A stretch of 64,000 bases of DNA. It comes from Aquincola tertiaricarbonis. Lineage in GTDB: Bacteria; Pseudomonadota; Gammaproteobacteria; Burkholderiales; Burkholderiaceae_C. The notes beneath the pieces were generated by a model, which saw only the letters and a program-made list of their open reading frames with translations, made no database searches and had not been told where the DNA came from. The position numbers and the translations under genes are program-made. The stretch is taken from assembly GCF_023573145.1 (NCBI RefSeq), contig NZ_CP097635.1:2976001-3040000 (forward strand), read 5' to 3'. Shown here in pieces: positions 23,699 to 32,351 of the stretch (the first letter of the stretch is position 1; each line of letters opens with the position of its first letter).

Positions 23699-25194
23699 TA
23701 GCCGGCCGTCACGGCCGCCGGGGCCGGCTCGCCGTAGGGCTGCAGCTCGGGCGTTTCGCTGAACGGTTGCTGCAGCGCGGCCAGCAGGCGCTCGAAGGGC
23801 TGCAGGTCGTTCTCCATCATGGCGGCGGTCAGCGCCTCTTCCACCCGGTGGTTGCGCGGGATGACGAAGGGGCTGGCGCGGCGCATCGCCGCGGCGCGCT
23901 GGGTGGTGGCTTCGCTCACCACGCCGTCCGCCGCCGCCGGCAGGTCGGCCCGCTGGCGCCAGCGTTGCAGCCAGGCCTGCAGCGGCGCGGTGTCGGTGAA
24001 CAAGGCCTGCAGCATGTCGTCGCGGCCCTCGGCCGCGTCGGCCAGGCGGCGCCAGCCCAGGGTGAAGTCCACCGCCTGCGCTTGCAGCAGCGCCAGCCAG
24101 TCGGCGGCCAGCTGGCGGTCTTCGGCATCGTCGCCGCTGCCTGCCACCAAGCCCAGTTTGGCGCGCTGGCCGGCCAGCAGCGCCGCTTCGTACAGCGCCG
24201 GAAAACCGTCGATCACCGCCATCGCCTGCTCGACGGCCCGCTGGGTCTCGGCTTCTTCTTCGCTGCCGGCGATCAGCGGCAGCAGCGTTTCGGCGAAGCG
24301 GGCCAGGTTCCAGCGCGCGATGTGCGGCTGGTTGGCATAGGCGTAGCGGCCGCCGTGGTCGATGCTGCTGAACACCGCGGCCGGGTTGTACGCCTCCATG
24401 AAAGCGCAGGGCCCGTAGTCGATGGTTTCGCCCGACAAGGCCATGTTGTCGGTGTTCATCACGCCGTGGATGAAGCCCACGTTGATCCACTGCGCGATCA
24501 GCCGGGCCTGCCGCTCCGCCACGGCCTGCAGCAACGCCAGCGGCGCATCGGGCCGGGCGGCCAGCGCGGGGTCGTGGCGGTGGAGGGTGTAGTCGGCCAG
24601 CTGGCGCAGCCGCGCCAGGTCGCCGCGCGCGGCATAGAACTGGAAGGTGCCCACCCGCAGGTGGCTGGCGGCCACGCGGGTGAGCACGGCGCCGGGCAGC
24701 GGCAGCTCGCGCATCACCCGCTCGCCGGTGGCCACCACCGCCAACGCGCGGGTGGTGGGAATGCCCAGCGCATGCATCGCCTCGCCGATCAGCACCTCGC
24801 GCAGCATCGGGCCCACCGCAGCCTTGCCGTCACCGCCGCGCGAGAACGGCGTACGGCCCGAGCCTTTGAAGGCGATGTCGCGGCGCCGGCCCTGGCGGTC
24901 GATCACCTCGCCCAGCAGCAGCGCGCGACCATCCCCCAGCTGCGGCGAGAAGCCACCGAACTGGTGGCCGGCATAGGCCTGGGCGATGGGCTCGGCGCCG
25001 TCGGGCAGCTGGTTGCCCACCCAGGTGGCAGCGGCCTGCGGGCCCTGCAGCAGCGCCGGGTCCAGGCCCAGCTCGGCGGCCAGCGCCTCGTTGGCATACA
25101 GCAGGCGCGGCGCGGGGGCGGTGGCCGGCTTCCACGGCACGTGAAAGCCCTCCAGCTGGCGGGCGTAGGTGTTGTCGAAGGCGATGACGGTCAT
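23677..25194 (-). CDS. selO: Protein adenylyltransferase SelO (YdiU family)
   Basis: A 505-aa pseudokinase-fold enzyme that transfers AMP from ATP to Ser/Thr/Tyr of target proteins, linked in E. coli to redox homeostasis. Typical stretches are YAGHQFGGFSPQLGDGRALL, GSGRTPFSRGGDGKA, GIPTTRALAVV, GVMNTDNMALSGETIDYGP, and a C-terminal C-G-T (TFCGT) that includes the conserved penultimate-region cysteine. Length is normal. The start at 25194 (MTVIAFDNTYARQL) is preferred over 25233. Convergent with the EamA gene, with overlapping ends. Confidence 0.95.
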   Translation of the reverse strand: MTVIAFDNTYARQLEGFHVPWKPATAPAPRLLYANEALAAELGLDPALLQGPQAAATWVGNQLPDGAEPIAQAYAGHQFGGFSPQLGDGRALLLGEVIDRQGRRRDIAFKGSGRTPFSRGGDGKAAVGPMLREVLIGEAMHALGIPTTRALAVVATGERVMRELPLPGAVLTRVAASHLRVGTFQFYAARGDLARLRQLADYTLHRHDPALAARPDAPLALLQAVAERQARLIAQWINVGFIHGVMNTDNMALSGETIDYGPCAFMEAYNPAAVFSSIDHGGRYAYANQPHIARWNLARFAETLLPLIAGSEEEAETQRAVEQAMAVIDGFPALYEAALLAGQRAKLGLVAGSGDDAEDRQLAADWLALLQAQAVDFTLGWRRLADAAEGRDDMLQALFTDTAPLQAWLQRWRQRADLPAAADGVVSEATTQRAAAMRRASPFVIPRNHRVEEALTAAMMENDLQPFERLLAALQQPFSETPELQPYGEPAPAAVTAGYQTFCGT

Positions 25195-25289
25195 GGCAGG
25201 CAATGTTGGCAGACGGTGGCAGTCTGCCGGCAAACCGGAGACCGTGCCGCCGGGCGGGCTGCCCCAGGTCAGCGCCCGTGGCGGGGCCG

Positions 25290-26075
25290 TCAGGCTTCGT
25301 CCGAGGTCGGCATGCCGGCGATGCGTGCCGAGATGGCCTGCACCGCGGCCAGCAGTGGCTGCACATAGGCCGCCTGCACGTCAGCCGGCTGGCGGTAGCG
25401 CAGCGTGCTCACGCTCACCGCGCCCACCGGCTCACCCTGGCCGCCGCGGATGACGGCGCCGTAGCAGGTGATGCCGGCTTCGTTCTCCTCGTCGTCCACC
25501 GACCAGCCGTCCGCCTGCACCCGCTGCAGCTGGCGTCGCAGCGCCTCGGGCCGCACCACGGTGTGGTCGGTGTGGCGGGTCAGCTCCAGCGTGGGCAGCA
25601 GCGCCTCGCGCCGCGCTTCGTCCAGCGCGGCCAGGTAGGCCTTGCCCACCGCGGTGGAATGCATCGGCATGCTGCTGCCCACGCGGGAGGCCATGCGCAC
25701 CGCACTCGGGCTTTCCAGCTTCTCGATGTAGACCATGCGGGTGCCGCTGGGCACCGCCAGGTGCACCGTCTCGCCGGTGGTGTCGCGCAACTGGCGCAGT
25801 GCCTCGCCCGCCGCGCCGCGCAGGCCCGAGCGGCCCCAGCTGCGGCTGGCCAGTGCCATCAGCCGCGGGCCCAGCTCGTAGCTGCCGCCGCCTTCGGCTT
25901 CGCGCAGCAGGCCTTCGGCCAGCAGCGCCGCGACGATGCGGTGCAGCGTGGGCCGCGGAAAGCCGCTGGCGCGGGTGAGTTCGGCCGTGGTCATCGGCCC
26001 CGGCGCATCGGCCACCAGTTGCAGCACCTGCATGAACTTGCCGAAGGCGGCGGTACCCTGGACGGCCGTGGGCAT
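25290..26075 (-). CDS. IclR-family transcriptional regulator
   Basis: A 261-aa regulator with an N-terminal winged helix (VLQLVADAPGPMTTAELTRA through FPRPTLHRIVAALLAEGLL) and a C-terminal effector-binding domain (STAVGKAYLAAL; CYGAVIRGGQGEPVGAVSVS). It is the last gene of the cupin/binding-protein/SDR operon, 7 bases after the SDR stop, and so probably regulates it. A strong palindrome at 28425-28441 in the divergent promoter region is a good candidate operator. Start at 26075 chosen because upstream codons belong to the SDR gene. Confidence 0.92.
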   Translation of the reverse strand: MPTAVQGTAAFGKFMQVLQLVADAPGPMTTAELTRASGFPRPTLHRIVAALLAEGLLREAEGGGSYELGPRLMALASRSWGRSGLRGAAGEALRQLRDTTGETVHLAVPSGTRMVYIEKLESPSAVRMASRVGSSMPMHSTAVGKAYLAALDEARREALLPTLELTRHTDHTVVRPEALRRQLQRVQADGWSVDDEENEAGITCYGAVIRGGQGEPVGAVSVSTLRYRQPADVQAAYVQPLLAAVQAISARIAGMPTSDEA

Positions 26076-26082
26076 GGCTTGT

Positions 26083-26811
26083 CTAGGCAACCAGGTAGCC
26101 GCCGTCCACCGGCAGCGTGACGCCGGTGATGAAGCCGGCCGCCGGCGAGCACAGGAACAGCACCGCCTGCGCCACGTCGGCCGGCGTGCCCCAGCGGCCC
26201 AGCGGCGTGCGCGCCAGGATGGGGCCGTTGCGCGCCGGATCGTCCTGCAGCGGCTGGGTGAGCGGCGTGGCGATCCAGCCCGGCGCCACCGCATTGACGC
26301 GGATGCGGTCTTCGGCATAGGCGATGGCCAGCGACTTGGTGAGCTGCATCACCCCACCCTTGCTGGCCGAGTAGCCCGGCACCAGGCCGCCACCGAAGAA
26401 GCTGAGCATGCTGGCGATGTTGACGATGCAGCCCTGCGTGGCGCGCAGGTGGGCGCGCGCGGCGGTGCACACCCGCATGCTGCCGGTGAGGTTGACGGCC
26501 AGCACCTGCTCGAACACCGGCAGCGCATGCTCGGCGCCGCGACGGATGATGCCGGCGCAGTTGACGACGATGTCCACCCGCTGCAATCCGGCCATCAGCG
26601 CCTGCACGCTGTCTTCGCTCGTCACGTCGGCCTGGCGCAGCGCCACGCCTGCGGCCAGCGAGCCGTCGCCCGCGCCCAGGTCGGCCGCGGTGACCTGCGC
26701 GCCGAGGGCCGCCAGCTGGTTGGCGATGGCCGCGCCGATGCCCTGGGCACCACCGGTGACCAGGGCATGGCGGCCCTGGAGCATCGTCGGCAGGTAGGTG
26801 GGGGTCGTCAT
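26083..26811 (-). CDS. SDR-family NAD(P)-dependent oxidoreductase
   Basis: A 242-aa classical short-chain dehydrogenase: cofactor motif TGGAQGIG (about residues 19-26), NCAG, catalytic Ser in NIASM, YxxxK in YSASKGG, and a C-terminal substrate loop followed by VTLPVDGGYLVA. It probably oxidises or reduces a hydroxy/keto intermediate. It lies 11 bases after the Bug binding-protein gene and shares its operon with the cupin dioxygenase. The substrate cannot be named. Confidence 0.92.
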   Translation of the reverse strand: MTTPTYLPTMLQGRHALVTGGAQGIGAAIANQLAALGAQVTAADLGAGDGSLAAGVALRQADVTSEDSVQALMAGLQRVDIVVNCAGIIRRGAEHALPVFEQVLAVNLTGSMRVCTAARAHLRATQGCIVNIASMLSFFGGGLVPGYSASKGGVMQLTKSLAIAYAEDRIRVNAVAPGWIATPLTQPLQDDPARNGPILARTPLGRWGTPADVAQAVLFLCSPAAGFITGVTLPVDGGYLVA

Positions 26812-26822
26812 CAGTTCTTGAC

Positions 26823-27809
26823 TCAGTTCTTGATGTTCAGCTTGGCCATCAAGGCCTTGAAGTAGGTGTTGTCGCGCGCCATCGCGGTGCGGAAGGCCGC
26901 GTCGTCGGCATACGAGTAGCCCAGGTTCAGCTTGTCCATCGCCTCGCGCAGCGCAGGCTCGTTGGCGGTCTTGGCGGTGACGCCACGCAGCCAGGCCATC
27001 ACCTCGGGCGGCGTGCCCTTGGGCGCCGCCAGCCCGCGCCAGGTGCCGATCACCAGGTCGATGTTGCGTTCCTTCAGCGTGGGCACCTTCTCGAAGCCCT
27101 TGACGCGGTTCTCGGCCATCACCGCCAGCGTCTTGAGCTTGCCGCTGGCCACGTAGGTGCCCACCTCGGCCGGGCTCACGGCCACCGCGTCGATGTGGCC
27201 GCCCATCAGCGCCTGCACCGCCGGGCCCGCGCCCTGGAAGGGCACGTGGTTGTACTGGGTGCCGGTCTTGTCTTCCAGCGCGGCGGCGGCGAGGTGCCAG
27301 ATGGAGCCGTTGCCGGCGTTGCCCACCTTCATCTCGCCCGGCGTCTTGCGGGCCGCGGCCAGGAACTCCTCGATGGTGTTGTAGGGCGCATCGGCCTTGA
27401 CGGTGATGGCCGCCTGGTCGGCGTTCAGCCGCGCGATCAGCGAGAAGTCTTCATGCGTGAACTTGGCCAGGCCCATGTGCGGCAGCGTGGTCAGCTCCAC
27501 CGTCACCAGCGCCAGCTTGTAGCCGTCGGGCTTGGCGTGGATCACCTCGTTCCAGCCAATGGCGCCGCTGGCGCCCGGCTTGTTGACGATGACGATGCCG
27601 GGAGGCACCTGCTTGCGCGCCGCCTCCGCGAAGGCGCGGGCCAGCGCGTCGGTGCCGCCACCGGGCTGGAAGGGCACCACCAGCTCGATCGGCCGGTTGG
27701 GGTAGTCCACGGTCTGCGCGGTGGCCGGCGCGGTGAAGCTGGCGGCCAGGCCGGTGGCCAGGGCCAGTGCGGGCAGCCAGCGGCTGCACAGGGTGGGGAT
27801 CAAACGCAT
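26823..27809 (-). CDS. Bug/TTT-family periplasmic binding protein
   Basis: A 328-aa tripartite tricarboxylate transporter (TctC/Bug) receptor. The signal peptide ends near APATAQ, followed by VDYPNRPIELVVPFQPGGGT and the usual IVIVNKPGASGAIGW and KPDGYKLAL blocks. It binds a carboxylate, probably an aromatic acid or keto acid related to the neighbouring cupin and SDR. No TctA/TctB membrane genes are nearby, as is common for Bug proteins in Burkholderiales. It is the second gene of the operon, 26 bases after the cupin gene. Confidence 0.93.
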   Translation of the reverse strand: MRLIPTLCSRWLPALALATGLAASFTAPATAQTVDYPNRPIELVVPFQPGGGTDALARAFAEAARKQVPPGIVIVNKPGASGAIGWNEVIHAKPDGYKLALVTVELTTLPHMGLAKFTHEDFSLIARLNADQAAITVKADAPYNTIEEFLAAARKTPGEMKVGNAGNGSIWHLAAAALEDKTGTQYNHVPFQGAGPAVQALMGGHIDAVAVSPAEVGTYVASGKLKTLAVMAENRVKGFEKVPTLKERNIDLVIGTWRGLAAPKGTPPEVMAWLRGVTAKTANEPALREAMDKLNLGYSYADDAAFRTAMARDNTYFKALMAKLNIKN

Positions 27810-27835
27810 CTCGGTCTCCTCTCTCGGGTTCTGGT

Positions 27836-28363
27836 TCAGCGGATGTAGCGCTGCACGAAGTCTTCGCCCAAGCCCACCCGGGCATAGTGGCGGCGGCATA
27901 GGTCGATCTTGGTGAACACGTCTTCGTAGCCCAGCACCGCGCCCTGCGGGTCGGTGTAGACCATCACGCCATTCACCTGGAAGAACGTGATCATTTCCTC
28001 CACGCCTTCGGGCACCACCAGCGTGTGCGTTTCGCCCGGCGGCTCGAACACGTAGCTGCCGGCGGTGGCTTCCCAGTCGTGCTCCAGGTAGCGCCAGCGT
28101 CCCTTGAGCACGAAGCCGTGCACCGCCTGCGGATGCCGGTGGCGGCTGAGCACGCCCGACTTGCGCACCCGCAGCAGGTTCATCCAATAGCCCTGGCTGG
28201 CGTTCAGGCACAGCGGGCGGAACCACACGTTCTCGGCCTGCGGCACCCACAGGCGCTCGTCCACGGGCACCGCGTCGGGCACCACGATCTCGGGCAATGC
28301 ATCGGGCGGAAACGGCAGCTGGTAAGGCACCAGCGGATCGGCATCGGGTCGGTCGAGGGGCAC
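27836..28363 (-). CDS. Cupin dioxygenase, 2,4'-dihydroxyacetophenone dioxygenase-like
   Basis: A roughly 175-aa single-cupin protein. The metal-binding motif 1 is in SRHRHPQAVHGFVLKGRWRY (two His spaced by one, plus a third), and motif 2 in YVFEPPGETHTLVVPEGVEE. It resembles 2,4'-dihydroxyacetophenone dioxygenases, which cleave a C-C bond next to a ketone. The start is uncertain: GTG at 28363 gives the expected length; an ATG at 28447 would add 28 residues and overlap the palindromic operator. First gene of the IclR operon. Confidence 0.8.
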   Translation of the reverse strand: MPLDRPDADPLVPYQLPFPPDALPEIVVPDAVPVDERLWVPQAENVWFRPLCLNASQGYWMNLLRVRKSGVLSRHRHPQAVHGFVLKGRWRYLEHDWEATAGSYVFEPPGETHTLVVPEGVEEMITFFQVNGVMVYTDPQGAVLGYEDVFTKIDLCRRHYARVGLGEDFVQRYIR

Positions 28364-28424
28364 GGCAATCTCGGACGGACGATGAAGACACGCGCCACGG
28401 TCCGCTGGACTGCCAGACCGGGTT

Positions 28425-28461
28425 TGTCCACCATGTGGACAGCGCATCCATAAAGTGGACA
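28425..28461. promoter_or_regulatory. Palindromic operator, probable IclR site
   Basis: TGTCCAC-CAT-GTGGACA at 28425-28441 is a perfect 17-bp palindrome, and another half-site GTGGACA occurs at 28455-28461. They sit between the cupin gene and the divergent alpha/beta hydrolase. IclR proteins bind palindromes of this size, often with an extra half-site, so the IclR gene of the operon is the likely ligand. Confidence 0.7.
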
Positions 28462-28510
28462 AACGATAAGCCAGCGCCGGGCGGGCCGCCATAGGGCTAA
28501 CCTTGGGTGC

Positions 28511-29380
28511 ATGGCTGAAGTTCAATGGCCCCTCCATGTCCATACCCTGGCCGACCTGCAGGCGCTGCAGCACGCCAGCACCGTGCTGCATACGCCTTGC
28601 GGGGATGGCGCGCTGGCCTGGCATGCCTGGGGCAGCGGCCGGCCGGTGGTGCTGCTGCACGGCGGCGCCGGCAGCTGGACCCACTGGGCGCGCAACATCG
28701 CGCCGCTGGTGCAGGCCGGCCACCGCGTGCTGGCGGCCGACATGCCAGGCTTCGGCGATTCGGCCGAACCGCCCGACGGCCACGATGCCGACGTGCTGCC
28801 CGGCTGGCTGGAGCAAGGCCTGCACGCCTTGATCGGCGATGCACCGGTGGACCTGGTGGGCTTTTCGTTCGGCGGCCTGGTGGGCGGCCTGTGGGCCGCG
28901 GCCCACCCCGCCCGCGTGCGGCAGCTGGTGCTGGTGGGCGCACCGGCCTTGAGCGAAGCGCCGATGGCGCCGCTGCCCCTGCGTGCCTGGGACACGGCGC
29001 CACCCGGCGAGCGCCGCGACGCCCTGCACCGCCACAACCTGGGCGTGCTGATGCTGTCCCGGCCCGAGGCCATCGACGCCCTGGCCGTGGCCCTGCACGG
29101 CGCCAACATCGAACGCGACCGCATGCGCCGCCGCCGGCTCATGCGCACCGACCTGCTGCTGCGCACGCTGCCCCGGCTGCGCTGCCCGGTGCACGGCCTG
29201 TGGGGCGACGACGACGTGCTCTACCGCGGCCGGCTGCAAGTGGTGCGCGACGCCCTGGCCCAGGCCCCGGCCGGCGGCTCGCTGCGGTTCATCGCCGGGG
29301 CCGGGCACTGGGTGCCCTACGAAGCGGCGGAAGAGTTCAATGCCGCGCTGGCGGCGCTGCTGGACGAGGCGCGGCCCTGA
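28511..29380 (+). CDS. Alpha/beta-fold hydrolase
   Basis: A 289-aa hydrolase with the oxyanion-hole motif LLHGGAGSWTHW, nucleophile elbow GFSFGG, acid WGDDDVLY and catalytic His in GAGHWVPYE. It is probably an esterase or a C-C bond hydrolase of the meta-cleavage type. It is divergent from the cupin/Bug/SDR/IclR operon across a shared operator, so it probably belongs to the same pathway. The substrate is unknown. Confidence 0.9.
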   Translation: MAEVQWPLHVHTLADLQALQHASTVLHTPCGDGALAWHAWGSGRPVVLLHGGAGSWTHWARNIAPLVQAGHRVLAADMPGFGDSAEPPDGHDADVLPGWLEQGLHALIGDAPVDLVGFSFGGLVGGLWAAAHPARVRQLVLVGAPALSEAPMAPLPLRAWDTAPPGERRDALHRHNLGVLMLSRPEAIDALAVALHGANIERDRMRRRRLMRTDLLLRTLPRLRCPVHGLWGDDDVLYRGRLQVVRDALAQAPAGGSLRFIAGAGHWVPYEAAEEFNAALAALLDEARP

Positions 29381-29539
29381 TCGGCAACGGGGCGCCCTGC
29401 GGCGCCACGGGCCGGCCAGCCAGGCCACCGTCACCCCCTAACGCGAAGGCCGGCCCCCAGCCTGCCCCGCGCTATCGTGCCAGCGCGCCGCGCGGGCCTG
29501 GCCTGCCGGCCCCATGCCCGTCCCACCCCTGGACCCGCC

Positions 29540-31636
29540 ATGCGCCGTCACCTGCTGTTCCCCGCTCTCCTGCTCGGCCCCCTGCTCGGCCTGCTCCCCG
29601 CCCTGTCCTGGTCCGCGCCAACCGGTTCGGCCGGGGTGATCCACCGGCCGGTCAAGCCGACGGCGCAGGCGCCGGGTGGCGGCGTCGGGTACTCGGCCGA
29701 GCACATGGACCGCAGCGTCGATCCGCGGCAGGACTTCTATGCCTATGCCAACGGCCGCTGGTTGAAGCGGCTGACCATTCCCGATGCCGAATCGGACATC
29801 GGCGGCTTCTCGATGCTGGGGGCCAACCTCGATGCGCAGCTGCAGCAGCTGGCGGTGCAGGCCAGCCAGGCCGCCGCGCCCCGGGGCAGCCCCGCGCAGC
29901 AGGTGGGCGACTATTACCGCGCCGCGCTCGATCTGCGCCAGCGCGACGCCGCCGGGCTGCAGCCGGTGCAGGCCGACCTGGACGCGGCGGCACAGGCCGG
30001 CGGGCCCACGGACCTGGCCCGGTTGTCGGCGCGGCTGCAGGCGCGCACCGGCAATTCGCCGCTGCTCAACTTCGCGGTGATGACCGACTTCCAGGACAGC
30101 GCGCGCACGCAGCTCACGCTGCAGCTGGGCGCCTTGTCGCTGGAGCGCGACCAGTACAGCGACCCGGCCAGCCAGAAGATCCGCGACCTGTACGTCGACC
30201 ACGTCACCCGCATGCACCAGCAGCTGGGCGATGCGCCGGACGTGGCCGCGGCCAAGGCACGCAGCATCCTGGCGATGGAGTCCGAGCTGGCCGCGCCGCG
30301 GCTGACGCCGCTGCAGGCCTACGACCCGGCGCGCATCTACAACCTGATGTCGGTGGACGAAGCGCAGGCGCTGATCCCGGCCATCGACCTTCGGGCCATG
30401 GCCACCGCCGCCGGGCTCACGCTGCCGGCGCGGCTGCAGCTGCCCGACCTGGCCGGCCTGAAGGCGTTGAACCAGCTGCTAGCCAACCGGCCGGCGCCCG
30501 ACCTGCAGGTACTGCTGCGCTGGTCGGTGCTGGCGCGCAATGCCGACTTCCTGGGCCAGCCCTGGTTCCAGCTCAGCCAGGAGTTCCAGCGCCAACGCGA
30601 CGGGTTGGCCAGCACGATGCCGCTGGAACGGCAGGCGGTGCAACTGCTGACGGTGGAGCTGTTTCATCCGCTGTCGCAGTTGTACGTGCAGCGCTACTAC
30701 ACCGAAGACACCCGGCGCGAGATCACGCGCATGGTGGGCCACATCAAGGACGAGTTCGCGCGGCGGCTGAGGACCAACCCCTGGCTGGACGCGCCCACCC
30801 GCGCCGCGGCGCTGGCCAAGCTGGCGCAGGTGGACATCCAGGTGGGCTACCCGCAGCGCTGGATCGACTTCAGCGGCGTCGAGATCCGCCCCGACGACCA
30901 CCTGGGCAACCACCAGCGCATTGCCGCCTTCCAGCTGCAGCGCGAGATCGACAAGGTGGGTCGCCCCGCCGCTCGCGAGCGCTTTGCCGAGGTGGGCCAC
31001 ACCACGCCGGTGTCGATCAACGCGGCCTACGACCCGCAGCTCAACGGCATCGACATCACCGCCGCGATCTCGCAGCCGCCCTTCTTCACGCCCGGGGCCG
31101 ACAGGGTGGTGAACTACTGCACCATGGGCGCAGTGATCGGCCATGAGCTGACGCACGGCTTCGACAGCACCGGCCGCCAGTACGACGCCCAGGGCAATGT
31201 GCGCGACTGGTGGACGCCCGCGGCCACGGCCGAGTTCAAGAAGCGCAACGACCGGCTGGTGGCGCAGTTCAACCAGGTGCAGCTGCTGCCCGGCCTGCAA
31301 CTGGACGGCGCGCTGACGCTGGGCGAAAACACGGCCGACCTGGGCGGCATCACGCTGGCGCATGCAGCGCTCCAACGGGCGCTGAAGGGCCAGCCGCAGC
31401 CGCGCGTCGATGGTCTGACCACCGACCAGCGCTGCTTCGTGGCCTGGGCGCAGTTGTGGATCTACAAGGCCCGCGAAGAACGCATCCGCCTGCTGGCCGC
31501 CATCGACTACCACGCCAACAGCGCGGTGCGCGGTTATGCGCCGCTGCTCAACCTCGACGCATTCCACCGCGCGTTCGGCACCCGGCCGGGCGATGCGATG
31601 TGGCGCGCCCCGCGCGAACGCATCCGGATCTGGTGA
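29540..31636 (+). CDS. M13-family zinc metallopeptidase (PepO/neprilysin-like)
   Basis: A 698-aa exported endopeptidase. The signal peptide (LLFPALLLGPLLGLLPALSW) ends near WSA; it is followed by a long M13 N-terminal domain (MDRSVDPRQDFYAYANGRWL). The zinc site is HELTH at residues 535-539 (GHELTHGFDSTGRQYD), with the third ligand Glu596 in LGENTADLGGI. It ends in the short R-I-W C-terminus usual for M13. It probably degrades peptides in the periplasm or outside. Start at 29540 chosen over 29477 because it begins at the signal peptide. Confidence 0.95.
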   Translation: MRRHLLFPALLLGPLLGLLPALSWSAPTGSAGVIHRPVKPTAQAPGGGVGYSAEHMDRSVDPRQDFYAYANGRWLKRLTIPDAESDIGGFSMLGANLDAQLQQLAVQASQAAAPRGSPAQQVGDYYRAALDLRQRDAAGLQPVQADLDAAAQAGGPTDLARLSARLQARTGNSPLLNFAVMTDFQDSARTQLTLQLGALSLERDQYSDPASQKIRDLYVDHVTRMHQQLGDAPDVAAAKARSILAMESELAAPRLTPLQAYDPARIYNLMSVDEAQALIPAIDLRAMATAAGLTLPARLQLPDLAGLKALNQLLANRPAPDLQVLLRWSVLARNADFLGQPWFQLSQEFQRQRDGLASTMPLERQAVQLLTVELFHPLSQLYVQRYYTEDTRREITRMVGHIKDEFARRLRTNPWLDAPTRAAALAKLAQVDIQVGYPQRWIDFSGVEIRPDDHLGNHQRIAAFQLQREIDKVGRPAARERFAEVGHTTPVSINAAYDPQLNGIDITAAISQPPFFTPGADRVVNYCTMGAVIGHELTHGFDSTGRQYDAQGNVRDWWTPAATAEFKKRNDRLVAQFNQVQLLPGLQLDGALTLGENTADLGGITLAHAALQRALKGQPQPRVDGLTTDQRCFVAWAQLWIYKAREERIRLLAAIDYHANSAVRGYAPLLNLDAFHRAFGTRPGDAMWRAPRERIRIW

Positions 31637-31673
31637 CGCTGCGGCCCGCGCTGCGAGCTTGGGGGGCCAACCG
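31637..31673. repeat. Fragment of the interspersed repeat
   Basis: GCGCTGCGAGCTTGGGGGGCC within 31640-31670 matches one arm of the repeat family (GAGCTTGGGGGCC), between the convergent peptidase and glycosyltransferase genes. It looks like a decayed partial copy. Confidence 0.5.
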
Positions 31674-32351
31674 TCAAGCCGCTGACGCCAATCCGCCATC
31701 CAGGCTGAGCAGGAAGTCCGCGAACCCACCCCGCGCCCTGGCCTGCCGGCGGGCGCTGGTGCGCACCTGCGGTGTCACGCTCCAGGCGATGCGGGCGCCG
31801 GTGGCCTGCAGGTCCTCCACCAGGGCCACGTCTTCCGAGCAGGCCAGCGGGCGGAAGCCGCCGGCCCTGCGGTAGGCCTCGGCGCACACGCCCAGGTTGG
31901 CGCCATGGATGTGGCGGTGGCCGTCGATGGCGCGGTAATGGGCCTCATAGCGGCCACGCACCTGCGCGCTGTGCAGCGACCAGTCGGCCACCGTCACGCA
32001 GCCGCACACCGCATCGGCACCCGCCTGCTGGTGGCGCAGCTGGGCCACCAGCCAGTCGTCGGCCACTTCGCTGTCGGCATCGGTGAAGGCCAGCCAGCGG
32101 GCGCCGGCCGCCAGCAGGGCCTGGGCACCGGCCTGGCGCGCCAGGCCGACGTTGCGGGCCTGCAGCGGCAGGCCACGGGCACCGCCCGCCTCGGCAATGG
32201 CGGCGCTGCCGTCGGTGCAGGCATCCAGCACTACCAGCAGCAGCACCGACTCACCCGCCAGCGCCGGGTGTCGCGCCGCGCGTTGCAGCGCGGCCAGGCA
32301 GCGGCCCAGCACCGCTTCTTCGTTGTGGGCGGGCACGGCGATGCCGATCAC
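31674..32351 (-). CDS. Family 2 glycosyltransferase
   Basis: A 225-aa GT-A fold enzyme starting IGIAVPAHNEEAVLGRCL, with the metal-binding DxD in FTDADSEVADDW and the acceptor-side EDVALVEDL. It transfers a sugar from a nucleotide sugar; there are no membrane helices. It is the last gene of a four-gene operon and its ATG overlaps the methyltransferase stop by 4 bases, so translation is coupled. The product is unknown; the neighbours suggest a glycosylated, methylated, deacetylated small molecule or lipid. Confidence 0.9.
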   Translation of the reverse strand: MIGIAVPAHNEEAVLGRCLAALQRAARHPALAGESVLLLVVLDACTDGSAAIAEAGGARGLPLQARNVGLARQAGAQALLAAGARWLAFTDADSEVADDWLVAQLRHQQAGADAVCGCVTVADWSLHSAQVRGRYEAHYRAIDGHRHIHGANLGVCAEAYRRAGGFRPLACSEDVALVEDLQATGARIAWSVTPQVRTSARRQARARGGFADFLLSLDGGLASAA

